Assembly: GCF_005503695.1 (NCBI RefSeq)
Contig: NZ_SCMU01000002.1
Coordinates: forward strand, 248,001 to 312,000
Direction of reading: 5' to 3'
Length of the DNA: 64,000 nucleotides
Origin: Sphingopyxis sp. 2PD
GTDB lineage: Bacteria; Pseudomonadota; Alphaproteobacteria; Sphingomonadales; Sphingomonadaceae
The number at the start of each line of letters is the position of its first letter. Position 1 is the first letter of the stretch. Made by a program: the position numbers and the translations under genes. Shown in pieces: positions 25,226-34,477 of the stretch. Under the pieces are notes generated by a model. It was not told where the DNA came from and did not search any database. It saw only the letters and a list, made by a program, of their open reading frames with translations.

Positions 25226-26257
25226 ATGAAGACGGTCAAGCCCGCCGATCTCGAACGCCAGTCGCGCCTCGACCCCGCGCTCCGTTTCACCCTGCTGACC
25301 GGTCCCGACGAAGCGACGATGGCCGCGGTCGCCAGCCACCTAGTCGGACTGGCGGGCAAGGACGCCGAACGGGTCGACCTGTCGGGATCGCAGCTGGCGC
25401 AGGATCCTTCGCTGCTCGCCGCCGAAGCCGCGTCGATGTCGCTGTTTTCGTCGGCGCGGATCATCCGCCTCGAACTCACCGGCAGCGGCGACGACAGCGT
25501 CCCCGCAGTCGAGGCGCTGCTGGCTGCTGACACCGTCATCAACCCGGTGATCGCGACCGGCGCATCGGTCACCGCCAAGTCGAAACTGGTCAAGCTGGTC
25601 GAAACGTCCGATCACGCCGTCGCCGCGATCTGTTATCAGCCCGACCGCCGCGCGCTGGTCGGCATCGCGATTAGCGCCGCCGAGGAGCAGGGATTGCGGC
25701 TCGCCAACGCCGAAGCGCAATTGCTGGTCGATCTGGTGTCGGGCGATCAGGCGCTGATGCGGCGCGAGATCGAGAAGATGGCGCTGTATCTCGACGCCGC
25801 CGCCGATCGCCAGCGCCAGGTCACTCCCGCCGACATCGCCGCGCTCGGCGCCGCGACGCATGAGGAAGACGTCAGCGAATGCATCAATGTCGCGCTGGGC
25901 GGCAAGGTGCGCGACCTGCCCGACATGCTGGCGAAGGCCGCGGCGGTGGGCGTCGCCGAAATCCGCATCATCCGCGCGCTGGCGATCCGCGCGCTGGCGC
26001 TGGCGCGACTGCGCGCCGAGGTTGATGCCGGGGCGCATCCCGCCACCGTCGTCGCGGCGCGCACCAGTGGTATTTTCTGGAAGGAACGCGACGCGGTTAC
26101 GGCGCAGCTGCGCATCTGGGATTCGGTGCGCGTCGCCCGGTTGATGAGCCGCCTGATCGAATGCGAACGCGCGCTCAAATCATCGGGAACGCCCGGCGGA
26201 GTACTGTTCCGCAAGCTGATGACCGACATCACGCACCAGGCGGCGCGCGCGCGGTAA
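25226..26257 (+). CDS. holA: DNA polymerase III, delta subunit
   Basis: HolA is the clamp-loader subunit that opens the beta sliding clamp. The 343-residue protein has the family pattern: LLTGPDEATMAAVASHL, LLAAEAASMSLFSSARIIRLE (the SLF clamp-binding turn), DQALMRREIEKMALYL and a helical C-terminal collar. It is tied to lptE by a 6-bp gap. A hairpin repeat 32 bp after its stop may end the transcript. Confidence 0.93.
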   Translation: MKTVKPADLERQSRLDPALRFTLLTGPDEATMAAVASHLVGLAGKDAERVDLSGSQLAQDPSLLAAEAASMSLFSSARIIRLELTGSGDDSVPAVEALLAADTVINPVIATGASVTAKSKLVKLVETSDHAVAAICYQPDRRALVGIAISAAEEQGLRLANAEAQLLVDLVSGDQALMRREIEKMALYLDAAADRQRQVTPADIAALGAATHEEDVSECINVALGGKVRDLPDMLAKAAAVGVAEIRIIRALAIRALALARLRAEVDAGAHPATVVAARTSGIFWKERDAVTAQLRIWDSVRVARLMSRLIECERALKSSGTPGGVLFRKLMTDITHQAARAR

Positions 26258-26288
26258 TAACTCAACCGGTCCTGCAAAATTCGAACCC

Positions 26289-26350
26289 TAGCCATGAGCC
26301 TGTCGAAGGGCGCTTATCGGCATAAGCGCCCTTCGACAGGCTCATGGCTA
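26289..26350. repeat. 29-bp perfect hairpin repeat (GAGCCTGTCGAAGGG family), copy 2
   Basis: Arms 26289-26317 and 26322-26350 are perfectly complementary over 29 nt with a 4-nt loop (CGGC). It shares the core with the copy at 1119-1185, differing in CATGAG versus CCTGAG. It lies between the convergent holA and TonB-receptor genes and would make a strong hairpin for either transcript. Confidence 0.88.
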
Positions 26351-26423
26351 CGGTGATAGTGGCCGGCGCCCAAAGGAAAGGGTCTGACGCAACAGTGCCC
26401 GGCTGCGACAGACCCTCCCTACG

Positions 26424-26443
26424 CCCTCCCCGACCGGGGAGGG
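26424..26443 (-). terminator. GC-rich hairpin after TonB-dependent receptor 1
   Basis: CCCTCCCC and GGGGAGGG flank a 4-nt loop, 12 bp downstream of the receptor stop codon. There is no T tract on the minus strand, so intrinsic termination is only possible. Confidence 0.4.
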
Positions 26444-26455
26444 GGAGAGGCCGGA

Positions 26456-29263
26456 TCAGAACTGGCCGCGCAGCGTCACGCCATAGGTGCGCGGTTCGCC
26501 GGGGAAACCGACGAACAGCTGGTTGGCGGTACCGCTGAGCCCGCTCGATGCGGGCGCCGCGACGGCACGGAAAGTGCCGCCGCCCTGCAGCGGCATATCG
26601 GCGCCGATCTGATAATAACGCTTGTTGAACAGATTCTGCCCCCACAGCTCGACCCCCCAACGCCGATCGGAGCCATAAAGGCCGATCCGCCCGTTGAAGA
26701 TCGCAAAGCCGTCCTGCACCTTTTCGACGTCGAGGTCGGAACCGGTGTTGGTGTCGCTTTGCAGGCGGGTGTCGAAATAGACGAGGCCGCTCATCCCCGA
26801 ACTGCCGATCGGCGGTGTCCAGCTGATCCCCGCGGTCGCGACATAGCGCGGCGCGTTCGACACCCCGCGGCCGGGCAGCTGGAACAGCACTGGCGACAGT
26901 GGCCGCCCGCCCGTGCCCACCAGGTTGCGGCGATAGAGGGTGTCGACATAGGTCAGCCCCATGTTCACCGACAGATAACGCGCGGGGCGAATGAACGCCT
27001 CGATCTCGACCCCTTTCGACCGTACCCCGGGTTTCAGCCGGTTGGCGGCGCAGCCGCCGGTGGTCGCCGATCCGTCGGCGTCGGCGCCGCCCAGATCATC
27101 CTTGCACGCCTGGATATTGGTGACCTCGAAATTCACCCCGTTGAAGGTGTTGAGCTGGTAATTGCTATATTCCTGAAAGAAGGCCGCGACGTTGAGGTCA
27201 AAGCCCGGCCCGTCAAATTTGACCCCGATTTCATAGGCATCGACCTTTTCGCTGGCGAACTGCAGGTCGCTCGCTTCGGGGCGTCCGTTGCCGCTGGTGT
27301 TGGCGGGCAGCGCCAGCCGCGCCGCGCAGGCGGTGTCAAACGTGACGTTGCAGGTGCGGTCGAGCGCCGAAAAGTCGAGGTTGAACCCGCCCGCCTTATA
27401 CCCCTTGGACACCGAGCCATAGACAAGCAGCTCGGGGGTCGGTTTCCAGCTGAGCACCGCGGTGCCGGTCCATTCATTGTCCTTGAACTTCGTTCCGGCG
27501 GTGCCGCGCGGCAGATCGGGCGCGGTGCCGTTGATCACGCAGGGCAGGGTCGCGAGCGACTGGAACGGCGAATTGACCACCAGCGGACAGATGCCGTTGT
27601 TGAAATTGGCGTCGGCATCCAGCGTCTTGCGCTCGCTGGTATAGCGCGCGCCGATCGTCAGCGTCAGCATATCTTCGACGATGTCGAAGCTGTTGTGGGT
27701 GAAGACCGCGAAGTTGCGGCTTTTCTGGGCAAAGGTCGATCCCTGGTCGCCAGTGCCGTTGATCGCCAACGTCGGCTGGCCGAGCGCCGCGGCGAGCGAG
27801 CCGAAACCGGGGCGCGCCGGGTTCGCGATCAGCGCCGACAGCAGCGGGATCGACGCGCGGCGTGGGTCGCCGACCGGCAGCGCCGACAGCGCGGTGATCG
27901 TCCCCTGCACCACCGGCACATTCACGCATTGCGGGTTGGTCGGCAGCACCGCGGTCGGCAGCGCACTGGCGAACAGCAGGCAGTTGGCGAACTGTTCGTA
28001 ATTATTGCCATAAACAATGTCGTCATCGACATCGAGTTTCTCATTGGCGTAATAGCCGCCGACCAGCCAGTCGAGCCGCCCGTCGAACGCCTCGCCCTGC
28101 AACCGCAATTCCTGCGTGAACAGGCGGAAACGGCGGTCGAGGTCGGTGCGGCGCAAGATGTCGAGGGCGCTGAAATCGGCGTCCTGGCCCTGCGCATTCT
28201 TGTAATCGCGATAGGCGGTGATCGAGGTCAGCGATGCGCCGCCCAGATCCCAGCTGAGCTCGCCCGACAGCCCCCAATCCTTCGTATCCGAACGATAGGT
28301 CACGCCGGGGGTCGTCGCCTGGGTCCGGATGAAGCTGGTGCCGGTGGGCGGCACCTGATGGTTGGCGCCGAGCGCTTGCAGCACCGGCAGCAACGTGTTC
28401 GCCGATGCGATGGGGAAACCGTCGGCGCCGCGCGTCAGGTTGCGCACCGGATTGAGCAGCACGCCGCCGCAGCAATTCTCGCTGCGCTCGCTGTAATCGG
28501 CAATCAGGCGCAGCTTCACCGTTTCGCTCGGTTCGAGCAGCAACTGGCCGCGCGCCAGCCAGCGGTCGCGGTCGTTGATGTCGGGCTCGCCCGCGGTCGC
28601 ATTTTCGATAAAGCCGTCGCGACGTTGCCACACCCCGTCGACGCGCACCGCGGCCTTTTCGCCCAGCGGCGCATTGACCATGCCGTCGACGCGCCAATAG
28701 TCGTAATTGCCGAAACTGACCGACCCCTTGGCGCCGAACGCCCCAAGGTCCGGACCCTTGGTGACAATGTTGATCAGCCCGGCGGTCGAGTTGCGGCCGA
28801 ACAAGGTCCCCTGCGGACCGCGCAGCACTTCGACGCGTTCGATGTCGCCGAGTTCGGACAGGCCGACCCCGGTGCGGCTGCGATAGACGCCGTCGATGAA
28901 CAGCCCGACCGAGCTTTCGAGGCCGGGGTTTTCACCCACCGTGCCGATGCCGCGGATGCGCGCCGAGAAATTGACCTCGCTGGTCGCCCCCGACACCAGC
29001 AGCGACGGCGCCACTTGACCCAGCGCGCGCACGTCGGTTGCGCCGGTCTTTTCCAGCGTCTCGCCGGTGACTGCGGACACGGCGATCGGCACGTCGGACA
29101 GCGCCTCGCTGCGCCGGGTGGCGGTGACGATGATCGTCTCGTCGCTCGTTTCGGCCCCGGCGTCCTGCGCCGTGGCGGGCGTCGCCAGCAGGGCAAACGA
29201 CAGCGACACGCCGACCGCGCTGGCGCGCAGCAAACCGGCGGTACGGCTGGAAATATTGGTCAT
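26456..29263 (-). CDS. TonB-dependent receptor 1
   Basis: This 935-residue outer-membrane active transporter has a signal peptide ending in TPATAQ, a TonB box in DETIIVTATRRSEALSDVP, the plug motif VEVLRGPQGTLFGRNSTAG and a 22-strand barrel ending YGVTLRGQF with terminal Phe. The plug/barrel organisation fits the catabolic-type receptors that sphingomonads carry in large numbers rather than a classical siderophore receptor, but the substrate is unknown. GAGGAGGG before the ATG sets the start. Receptor 2 upstream is a clear paralogue, so tandem duplication is likely. Both have a CC pair near residue 260-300 (ENCCGG here). Confidence 0.94.
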   Translation of the reverse strand: MTNISSRTAGLLRASAVGVSLSFALLATPATAQDAGAETSDETIIVTATRRSEALSDVPIAVSAVTGETLEKTGATDVRALGQVAPSLLVSGATSEVNFSARIRGIGTVGENPGLESSVGLFIDGVYRSRTGVGLSELGDIERVEVLRGPQGTLFGRNSTAGLINIVTKGPDLGAFGAKGSVSFGNYDYWRVDGMVNAPLGEKAAVRVDGVWQRRDGFIENATAGEPDINDRDRWLARGQLLLEPSETVKLRLIADYSERSENCCGGVLLNPVRNLTRGADGFPIASANTLLPVLQALGANHQVPPTGTSFIRTQATTPGVTYRSDTKDWGLSGELSWDLGGASLTSITAYRDYKNAQGQDADFSALDILRRTDLDRRFRLFTQELRLQGEAFDGRLDWLVGGYYANEKLDVDDDIVYGNNYEQFANCLLFASALPTAVLPTNPQCVNVPVVQGTITALSALPVGDPRRASIPLLSALIANPARPGFGSLAAALGQPTLAINGTGDQGSTFAQKSRNFAVFTHNSFDIVEDMLTLTIGARYTSERKTLDADANFNNGICPLVVNSPFQSLATLPCVINGTAPDLPRGTAGTKFKDNEWTGTAVLSWKPTPELLVYGSVSKGYKAGGFNLDFSALDRTCNVTFDTACAARLALPANTSGNGRPEASDLQFASEKVDAYEIGVKFDGPGFDLNVAAFFQEYSNYQLNTFNGVNFEVTNIQACKDDLGGADADGSATTGGCAANRLKPGVRSKGVEIEAFIRPARYLSVNMGLTYVDTLYRRNLVGTGGRPLSPVLFQLPGRGVSNAPRYVATAGISWTPPIGSSGMSGLVYFDTRLQSDTNTGSDLDVEKVQDGFAIFNGRIGLYGSDRRWGVELWGQNLFNKRYYQIGADMPLQGGGTFRAVAAPASSGLSGTANQLFVGFPGEPRTYGVTLRGQF

Positions 29264-29398
29264 GGATCTGGCCCTCCTCAATCGGTCAAATTTTGCGGGA
29301 GAGCGGCACGATTTCTTGTTTGTGGCGGAGCCTATCATGACATCGCGGTGGCTGGCCAGTACCAGCCCGCGCCGTAACGTCATTGCGCGCCGAGCGCG

Positions 29399-29414
29399 GC
29401 TTTTCGGTCACAGC
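29399..29414 (-). promoter_or_regulatory. Shared upstream box, copy at receptor 1
   Basis: GCTTTTCGGTCACAGC lies 136 bp upstream of the receptor 1 ATG. The same 16-mer, with one difference, lies in the same orientation upstream of receptor 2. It is a candidate regulator or sigma-factor element common to both. Confidence 0.45.
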
Positions 29415-29457
29415 TGTCAGAGGTAACAGCTTGACGGGCGCGGCGGCGTTTCGGGGC

Positions 29458-29491
29458 AAAAAAAGAGGGCGGGACCGATGGTCCCGCCCTC
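29458..29491 (-). terminator. Intrinsic terminator of TonB-dependent receptor 2
   Basis: On the minus strand a perfect 12-bp stem (GAGGGCGGGACC with GGTCCCGCCCTC, 3-nt loop) is followed by seven T residues. It begins 25 bp after the receptor 2 stop codon, the textbook form of a rho-independent terminator, and separates the two receptor genes into different transcripts. Confidence 0.92.
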
Positions 29492-29515
29492 GCTGTCGTC
29501 AAGGACGATGTGCGG

Positions 29516-32290
29516 TCAGAACTTGCCGCGCAGCGTCACGCCATAGGTCCGCGGTTCGGCCAGGAACTGCGAGAAGATCTGGCGGCCGCCCGGATATTGC
29601 GGGTCGACGAACGGTGCTGCCGTCGTCCCCGCCTGGAACGGCGAGTTGAACGCGACCTGGGCGTAGTTTTTGTTGAAGATATTCTGCGCCCACAATTCGA
29701 CGCCCCACTTCTCGTCGGGGCCGCGCAGGCCAAGGCGCGCGTTGAACAGCGCATAGCCATCCTGCGCCTTTTGCGGGAACAGGTCGGACCCGGTGTTATA
29801 ATCGCTGGTCATGCGGCCATCGATATAGACCAGGCCGGTCAGCCCGCTGCTCCCGATTTCGGGCGTCCAGGTCACGCTGCCGGTCGCGACCAGTTCGGGC
29901 GCGTTCGACAGATTGTTGCCGGGCAGCTTGCGCAGCGCCGAATCGAGCGGCGTGCCATTTTTGGTGCCGACCAGGTCGCTGCGATATTTGGTGCGAGCAT
30001 AGGTCAGGCCCGCCGCGACGCGGAAGTTGCGCGCCGGGACCAGCTGCGCCTCCAGCTCGAACCCCTGCGTGCGGACGCCGTAGGTGACATCGTCGGTCGC
30101 ACAGGTGCCGGTGGCGTTGCTGAGGTCGGTATCGGCGCCGGGGCCGCCGACCAGATTGTCACAGCCGTTGATCGTCTGGACCAGGAACACGGTGCCGTTG
30201 AAGGTGTTCAGCTGGAAATTGCTGAAATCCGACCGGAAGGCCGACAGGCTCAAGCTGAACGGGCCCGTCGAATATTTGGCACCGATTTCATAGCTGTCGA
30301 CCAGTTCGGGATCGAACTGGAGATTGCCGACGAGCGCCTGTGCGCCTGCCTGTCCGCCAAAGGGCACGATAGGCGACTTCAGTGCCGAACGATCGAGGTT
30401 GAACCCGCCCGCCTTGTAACCGCGGGCAAAGCTGGCATAGAGCAACAGGTCGTCGATCGGCTTGTACGACAGGATTGCCGTGCCGGTCCATTCGTCCTCG
30501 CTGCGCTTGTCGTTGATCGACACGCCGTTGAGTTCCGCGGTGGAATTGCCCTGACAGCTGAGACCGATCAGCGCACCCGCGAGCGCGCGCGCGGTGGCGG
30601 TGGTCGCCGGATTGGTCGCATCGTCGAGCACCAGCCCCTGAACCGTCGTGCAGACGGTATTGTCGTTGCCGAAGGTCGCATTGAACTTCTTTTTGTCGTT
30701 CGTGTAGCGCAGCCCCAGCGTCAGGTCGATCTGATCGGTGATGTGCACGATATTGTGGGTGAAGATCGCCCAGTTGGTACCGTTCTGGAAATAGCGGTCG
30801 TTGGTCGAGCCGCGGTCATTGAGCCCATCGAGCGCGGTGAAGGCGGCGACGATGTCGGCGCCCGAAATCGGCCCGCTCGCCCCGGCAATCGTCGCGGGCC
30901 CGACGCCGGGCGCAACGCACAGAGGACTGGTCGGCGAATAAAGGCCTGCGAGACCGCCGCCCGAGATGATCCGGCAGTTGGCGAAGCGACCATATTGGCT
31001 GCCGAACCGCAGATTGTCGCGAACGGTCAGCTTCTCGTTGGCGTAGAAGCCGCCGACCAGCCAGTCGAGCGTTCCGTCGAACGCCTCACCCTGCAGGCGT
31101 AGCTCCTGAGTGAAAGTGTGGAACTGGCGATAGGCATCGTCGCTCGGGGCGCGATAGAGGATGTCGACCGCGCCATAGTCGGTGTCCGACGCCTGGCCCG
31201 AACGATATTCGCGGTACGCGGTGATCGACGTCAGCGTCGCGCCGCCGAAATCATAGTCGATCTGGCCCGAGAAGCCGTAATCCTTGGTCTGGCCCTCGAA
31301 GCTGCGCCCCGGGCTGACCGAGATCGCGCGGCCATAGCCCTGATTGAACGCCGACAGCGGCTGCCCCAGGTCGCGCAGCACATTGATGATGTTGTTGCCG
31401 TTGGGCTGCAACGGTGCCAGCGGCGTCGACGGGTTGTTGAGGTCGCCGATATACGGATTGACGCTGTTGTCGACATAGGTCGCGGCGCAGCATTTTTCGT
31501 CGCGATAGGTATAATCGGCGATCAGCCGGATCGACAGTGCGTCGGTCGGTTCGAACAGGATCTGGCCGCGCAGGAAATAACGGTCGCGGTCGTTGACGTC
31601 GGTGTTGTTCGTCGTGTCGCGATAGAAACCGTCGCGCTGGACATAGACGCCGTCGAGGCGCGCCGCGATCGTTTCGCTGAGCGGGCCGGTGACGCTGCCG
31701 GTAAAGCGCAGAAAGTCGTAATTGCCATAGGTGATTTCGCCGTTGGCGCCGAAATCAAACTCGGGCTTTTTCGAATAGATGCTGATCAGGCCTGCCGACG
31801 AGTTGCGGCCGCCCAGCGTGCCCTGCGGCCCGCGCTGCACTTCGACGCGGTCGATTTCGCCCAGTTCGTTGAGGCCGATCCCCGAACGCGAGCGGTAAAC
31901 GCCGTCGATGAACACGGGGACCGAGCTTTCGAGGCCGGGGTTGTCGCCGACGGTGCCGATGCCGCGAATACGCGCCGAACCATTGGCTTCCGACCCGGTC
32001 GACGAGACGAGCAGCGACGGGGCGACCTGGTTCAGCTGGCGAATGTCGTTGGCGCCGCTGTTCTGCAGCGTTTCGGCGTTCACCGCCGAAATCGCGACCG
32101 GCACGTCGGACAGCAGCTGCGAGCGGCCCTGCGCGGTCACGATGATCGGCGTGTCGTCGCTGTCATCGACGGTTTCGGCGGCGGGGGCGTCCTGCGCAAA
32201 GGCGGGCGCGGCCACGACGGCCATGGCGATCGACACACCCAGCGCCGTGGTGCGCATAAATCGGGCAGCACAAAGGGAAGATGATTTCAT
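29516..32290 (-). CDS. TonB-dependent receptor 2
   Basis: This 924-residue outer-membrane receptor is paralogous to receptor 1. It has a signal peptide (GVSIAMAVVAAPAFAQ), a TonB box in DTPIIVTAQGRSQLLSDVPV, a plug with RVEVQRGPQGTLGGRNSSAG and a barrel ending YGVTLRGKF. GAGGAG 8 nt before the ATG that gives MKSSSLCAAR fixes the start. A strong terminator follows it. The substrate is unknown and no catabolic genes adjoin it. Confidence 0.94.
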   Translation of the reverse strand: MKSSSLCAARFMRTTALGVSIAMAVVAAPAFAQDAPAAETVDDSDDTPIIVTAQGRSQLLSDVPVAISAVNAETLQNSGANDIRQLNQVAPSLLVSSTGSEANGSARIRGIGTVGDNPGLESSVPVFIDGVYRSRSGIGLNELGEIDRVEVQRGPQGTLGGRNSSAGLISIYSKKPEFDFGANGEITYGNYDFLRFTGSVTGPLSETIAARLDGVYVQRDGFYRDTTNNTDVNDRDRYFLRGQILFEPTDALSIRLIADYTYRDEKCCAATYVDNSVNPYIGDLNNPSTPLAPLQPNGNNIINVLRDLGQPLSAFNQGYGRAISVSPGRSFEGQTKDYGFSGQIDYDFGGATLTSITAYREYRSGQASDTDYGAVDILYRAPSDDAYRQFHTFTQELRLQGEAFDGTLDWLVGGFYANEKLTVRDNLRFGSQYGRFANCRIISGGGLAGLYSPTSPLCVAPGVGPATIAGASGPISGADIVAAFTALDGLNDRGSTNDRYFQNGTNWAIFTHNIVHITDQIDLTLGLRYTNDKKKFNATFGNDNTVCTTVQGLVLDDATNPATTATARALAGALIGLSCQGNSTAELNGVSINDKRSEDEWTGTAILSYKPIDDLLLYASFARGYKAGGFNLDRSALKSPIVPFGGQAGAQALVGNLQFDPELVDSYEIGAKYSTGPFSLSLSAFRSDFSNFQLNTFNGTVFLVQTINGCDNLVGGPGADTDLSNATGTCATDDVTYGVRTQGFELEAQLVPARNFRVAAGLTYARTKYRSDLVGTKNGTPLDSALRKLPGNNLSNAPELVATGSVTWTPEIGSSGLTGLVYIDGRMTSDYNTGSDLFPQKAQDGYALFNARLGLRGPDEKWGVELWAQNIFNKNYAQVAFNSPFQAGTTAAPFVDPQYPGGRQIFSQFLAEPRTYGVTLRGKF

Positions 32291-32401
32291 GTCGGGCACT
32301 CCTCTCAAAATTTCATTATTTTTGTTGCCGCGGGAACATAACTCAATTGCGTGTTCGATCCAGCGAAACGCCCGCATTTGCGTCGTTTTTGGCAGGGTGA
32401 T

Positions 32402-32424
32402 GCTTTTTGGTCACAGCCAAAAAA
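32402..32424 (-). promoter_or_regulatory. Shared upstream box, copy at receptor 2, within an inverted repeat
   Basis: GCTTTTTGGTCACAGC (32402-32417) repeats the box of receptor 1, 112 bp upstream of the receptor 2 ATG. Here it is part of an inverted repeat, CTTTTTGG-TCACAG-CCAAAAA. It also lies 26 bp after the pdeM stop, so a weak terminator role for pdeM cannot be excluded. Confidence 0.45.
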
Positions 32425-32449
32425 GCGCCCGTTCGGCGATGTTTAGCGG

Positions 32450-33166
32450 CTAGTTTGCGCGTCGGATGCGGCTTGCCGTAGCGTCATCGCGCGTGCGACC
32501 AGCGCAGGGGAAGCAAAGTTGGCGGTCCCCCGCGACCAGCATCGCGCGATAGGGCCCGACAAAATTTTCGGCGATCACCGGGTCGGTGACGGCGAGTCCG
32601 CCGGTCAGGGTGCCGAAGGCGGGCAGAATCAGACGCCGGTCGTCGCCCGCGAAGCAGGGGCGCGACACATGGCGGCCGCGGACGGTCAGCCGCAGCTTGG
32701 GGTGGAAATGCCCCGAAACTTCGGGGCGGTTGTCATGGGCCACGCTCTGGTGCCGAAACACGATGCCGTCGGCGACATGCTCGTCGGCGATCTCGCCGCC
32801 CCACGCGCCGCCGGTCAGCCCGTCATGGTTGCCCGCGATCCACAGGAGCTGCGTCGCGCTCGCCTGTTCACGCAGGCGCGCGGCGATTGCCGGGACGATG
32901 CGCGCGGCGGCATCGCGGTCGTGGAAACTGTCGCCGAGGCACCAGATCGCGCGCGCGCCGGTTGCGGCGGCGAGCCGCGCCAGCCGGTCGAGCGTATCGT
33001 GGCTGTCATAGGGGGGCAGCGGCTGGCCCAGCGCCGCATACCAGCTGCCCTTTTCCAGGTGCAGGTCAGCGACGATCAACGCGCCGTGGCGCGGCCAGAA
33101 CAGCGCGCGATCGGCCAGCATCTGAAAGGACTGACCGGCAAAGGAAAAGGGCGCGGCGGCGGACAT
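32450..33166 (-). CDS. pdeM: Ligase-associated DNA damage response endonuclease PdeM (calcineurin-like)
   Basis: The 238-residue metallophosphoesterase has the metal motifs ALIVADLHLEKGSW (D-x-H), CLGDSFHDRD (GDxxHD), IAGNHDG (GNHD) and SGHFHPKL (GH-x-H). The C-terminal CFAGDDRRLILPAFGTLTGG pattern marks the PdeM family, a Mn-dependent DNA endonuclease associated with Lhr-type helicase, an exonuclease and an ATP-dependent ligase. Here the Lhr helicase is one gene upstream, with a protease gene between. The start is the ATG giving MSAAAPFSF. Confidence 0.9.
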   Translation of the reverse strand: MSAAAPFSFAGQSFQMLADRALFWPRHGALIVADLHLEKGSWYAALGQPLPPYDSHDTLDRLARLAAATGARAIWCLGDSFHDRDAAARIVPAIAARLREQASATQLLWIAGNHDGLTGGAWGGEIADEHVADGIVFRHQSVAHDNRPEVSGHFHPKLRLTVRGRHVSRPCFAGDDRRLILPAFGTLTGGLAVTDPVIAENFVGPYRAMLVAGDRQLCFPCAGRTRDDATASRIRRAN

Positions 33167-33194
33167 CGCGCCGCTATGGCAAAGCGATCCGGGT

Positions 33195-34256
33195 CTAGCT
33201 ACCCCGCGCAGACATATTCGCGGCAAAGCGTTGCCCGGTTTGCCGGGTCGCCCCGTCGGGCAGGTCGAACACGACACGCCGGTTCGGGAAATCGATCTCG
33301 ACCCGGTCGAACAGCGACAGGCTGTCCATGCCGAGCAGCAGCGCGGGCCGGTCGTGAAGGCCGAGGACGCGGAACGCCTGGCTGTCGGCAAAGCTGACGG
33401 GCAGGTCGTTAACGTCCATGCCGTTGATGACGATGCGCTTGATCGCGGTGCGCACCGCGGGGACGTCCTCACCCGTCACCGCGGTGAGCTCGGTCGCGTC
33501 AAAGGGCAGGCGGTTGGCGCGCCGTTCGGCGACGAGCCTTTGCAGCGCCATGTTGCCGACGCTGGTCTGCGCGCCTGTGTCGACGATCACGTCGATGCGT
33601 TTGCCGTGCAGCCGCGCATCGGACAGGATCAGGCGCCCCGCCGAATTGCGCGCGGTGACGACGATCGCGTCATCATCCTTGATCAGCGACGGGGCGCGGC
33701 GGCGCGTTTCCAGAATCTGCATCGATTCCTTGCGGAAATCGATCAGCACCCGGCGTTCCTCCAGCATGTCGACGCCGATCAGGCCCGCGGCGCCGATGTG
33801 GCGGCCGTGAAAGGCGGGCGCCTCGACCGATGCCAGATGCAGGTTCGACATTTGCAGCGCCGCGATGCGGAAACTGGGGACGGTCGCCGACCCGCCGATC
33901 GTCGCGAGCCGCAATTTGCCGCCCTCGGCAAGCCCGAGCCGCGCGGCGAGTTCGCGCGCGATGACCGTGCGCTCGGCGCCGGTATCGACCAGAAAGGCGA
34001 ACGGGCCTTTGCCGCCGACCATGACCTGAACCGACATGCGCCGCGTCGCGTCAAGGTCGAACGGCTGGATGAAGGGGACGATTTCGCTTGTAGTGGCCGG
34101 TTCGATCAGCGCGTCGACCGCGTCGGCGGCGGTCGGCGGCGGGGTCGGGGCCGCTATGGCGGGCGGCGCGGCGGGGGGTGTTTGGCTGGCGCCGATCAGC
34201 ACCGGCGCGGCGAGTATTGCCGTCCAGAACATCGACCGCCTGAATAGGTGGGTCAT
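33195..34256 (-). CDS. Secreted double retropepsin-like aspartyl protease
   Basis: The 353-residue protein has a signal peptide (MFWTAILAAPVLIGAS), a proline/alanine linker, and two retropepsin-like domains. Each carries a catalytic D-T-G: FLVDTGAERTVIA near residue 93 and VIVDTGAQTSVGN near residue 224. With both motifs in one chain it could act as a monomer, as pepsins do, rather than as a dimer. GAGG 8 nt before the ATG at 34256 favours that start over one three codons earlier. It sits between pdeM and lhr, 28 bp from pdeM. A link to DNA repair is not expected from its export. Confidence 0.85.
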   Translation of the reverse strand: MTHLFRRSMFWTAILAAPVLIGASQTPPAAPPAIAAPTPPPTAADAVDALIEPATTSEIVPFIQPFDLDATRRMSVQVMVGGKGPFAFLVDTGAERTVIARELAARLGLAEGGKLRLATIGGSATVPSFRIAALQMSNLHLASVEAPAFHGRHIGAAGLIGVDMLEERRVLIDFRKESMQILETRRRAPSLIKDDDAIVVTARNSAGRLILSDARLHGKRIDVIVDTGAQTSVGNMALQRLVAERRANRLPFDATELTAVTGEDVPAVRTAIKRIVINGMDVNDLPVSFADSQAFRVLGLHDRPALLLGMDSLSLFDRVEIDFPNRRVVFDLPDGATRQTGQRFAANMSARGS

Positions 34257-34336
34257 CGCGGGCATCCTCTATATGTTTTGCCGCAATCTACGCCTCATCC
34301 GGGCTGGCAGCAAGCGAAACGCCGAGGTGACATCTT

Positions 34337-34474
34337 ATCCTCCCTGTAGCGCAGCGATGGGGAGGGGGACCGCCGCCGCAGGCGGTGGTGGAGGGGCAAC
34401 GAGGGCAGTGCCAAAGCCCCTCCGTCAGCGGCCACGCCGCTGCCACCTCCCCATGGCTTCGCCACAGGGAGGAG
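34337..34474. repeat. About 138-bp palindromic element, copy 2 (inverted relative to copies 1 and 3)
   Basis: The element has ends TATCCTCCCTGTAGCGCAGC and GCTTCGCCACAGGGAGGA, with an internal GGGGCAACGAGGGCAGTGCC region. Read on the minus strand it matches copies 1 and 3. It fills most of the 221-bp gap between lhr and the protease gene and ends 3 bp from the lhr stop. Confidence 0.85.
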
Positions 34475-34477
34475 CGA

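Noticed and set aside
26759..29377. 872-codon plus-strand frame antisense to TonB receptor 1
   Set aside because: Composition is that of an antisense read-through (R, A, Q, V rich) and the minus strand encodes an unmistakable receptor.
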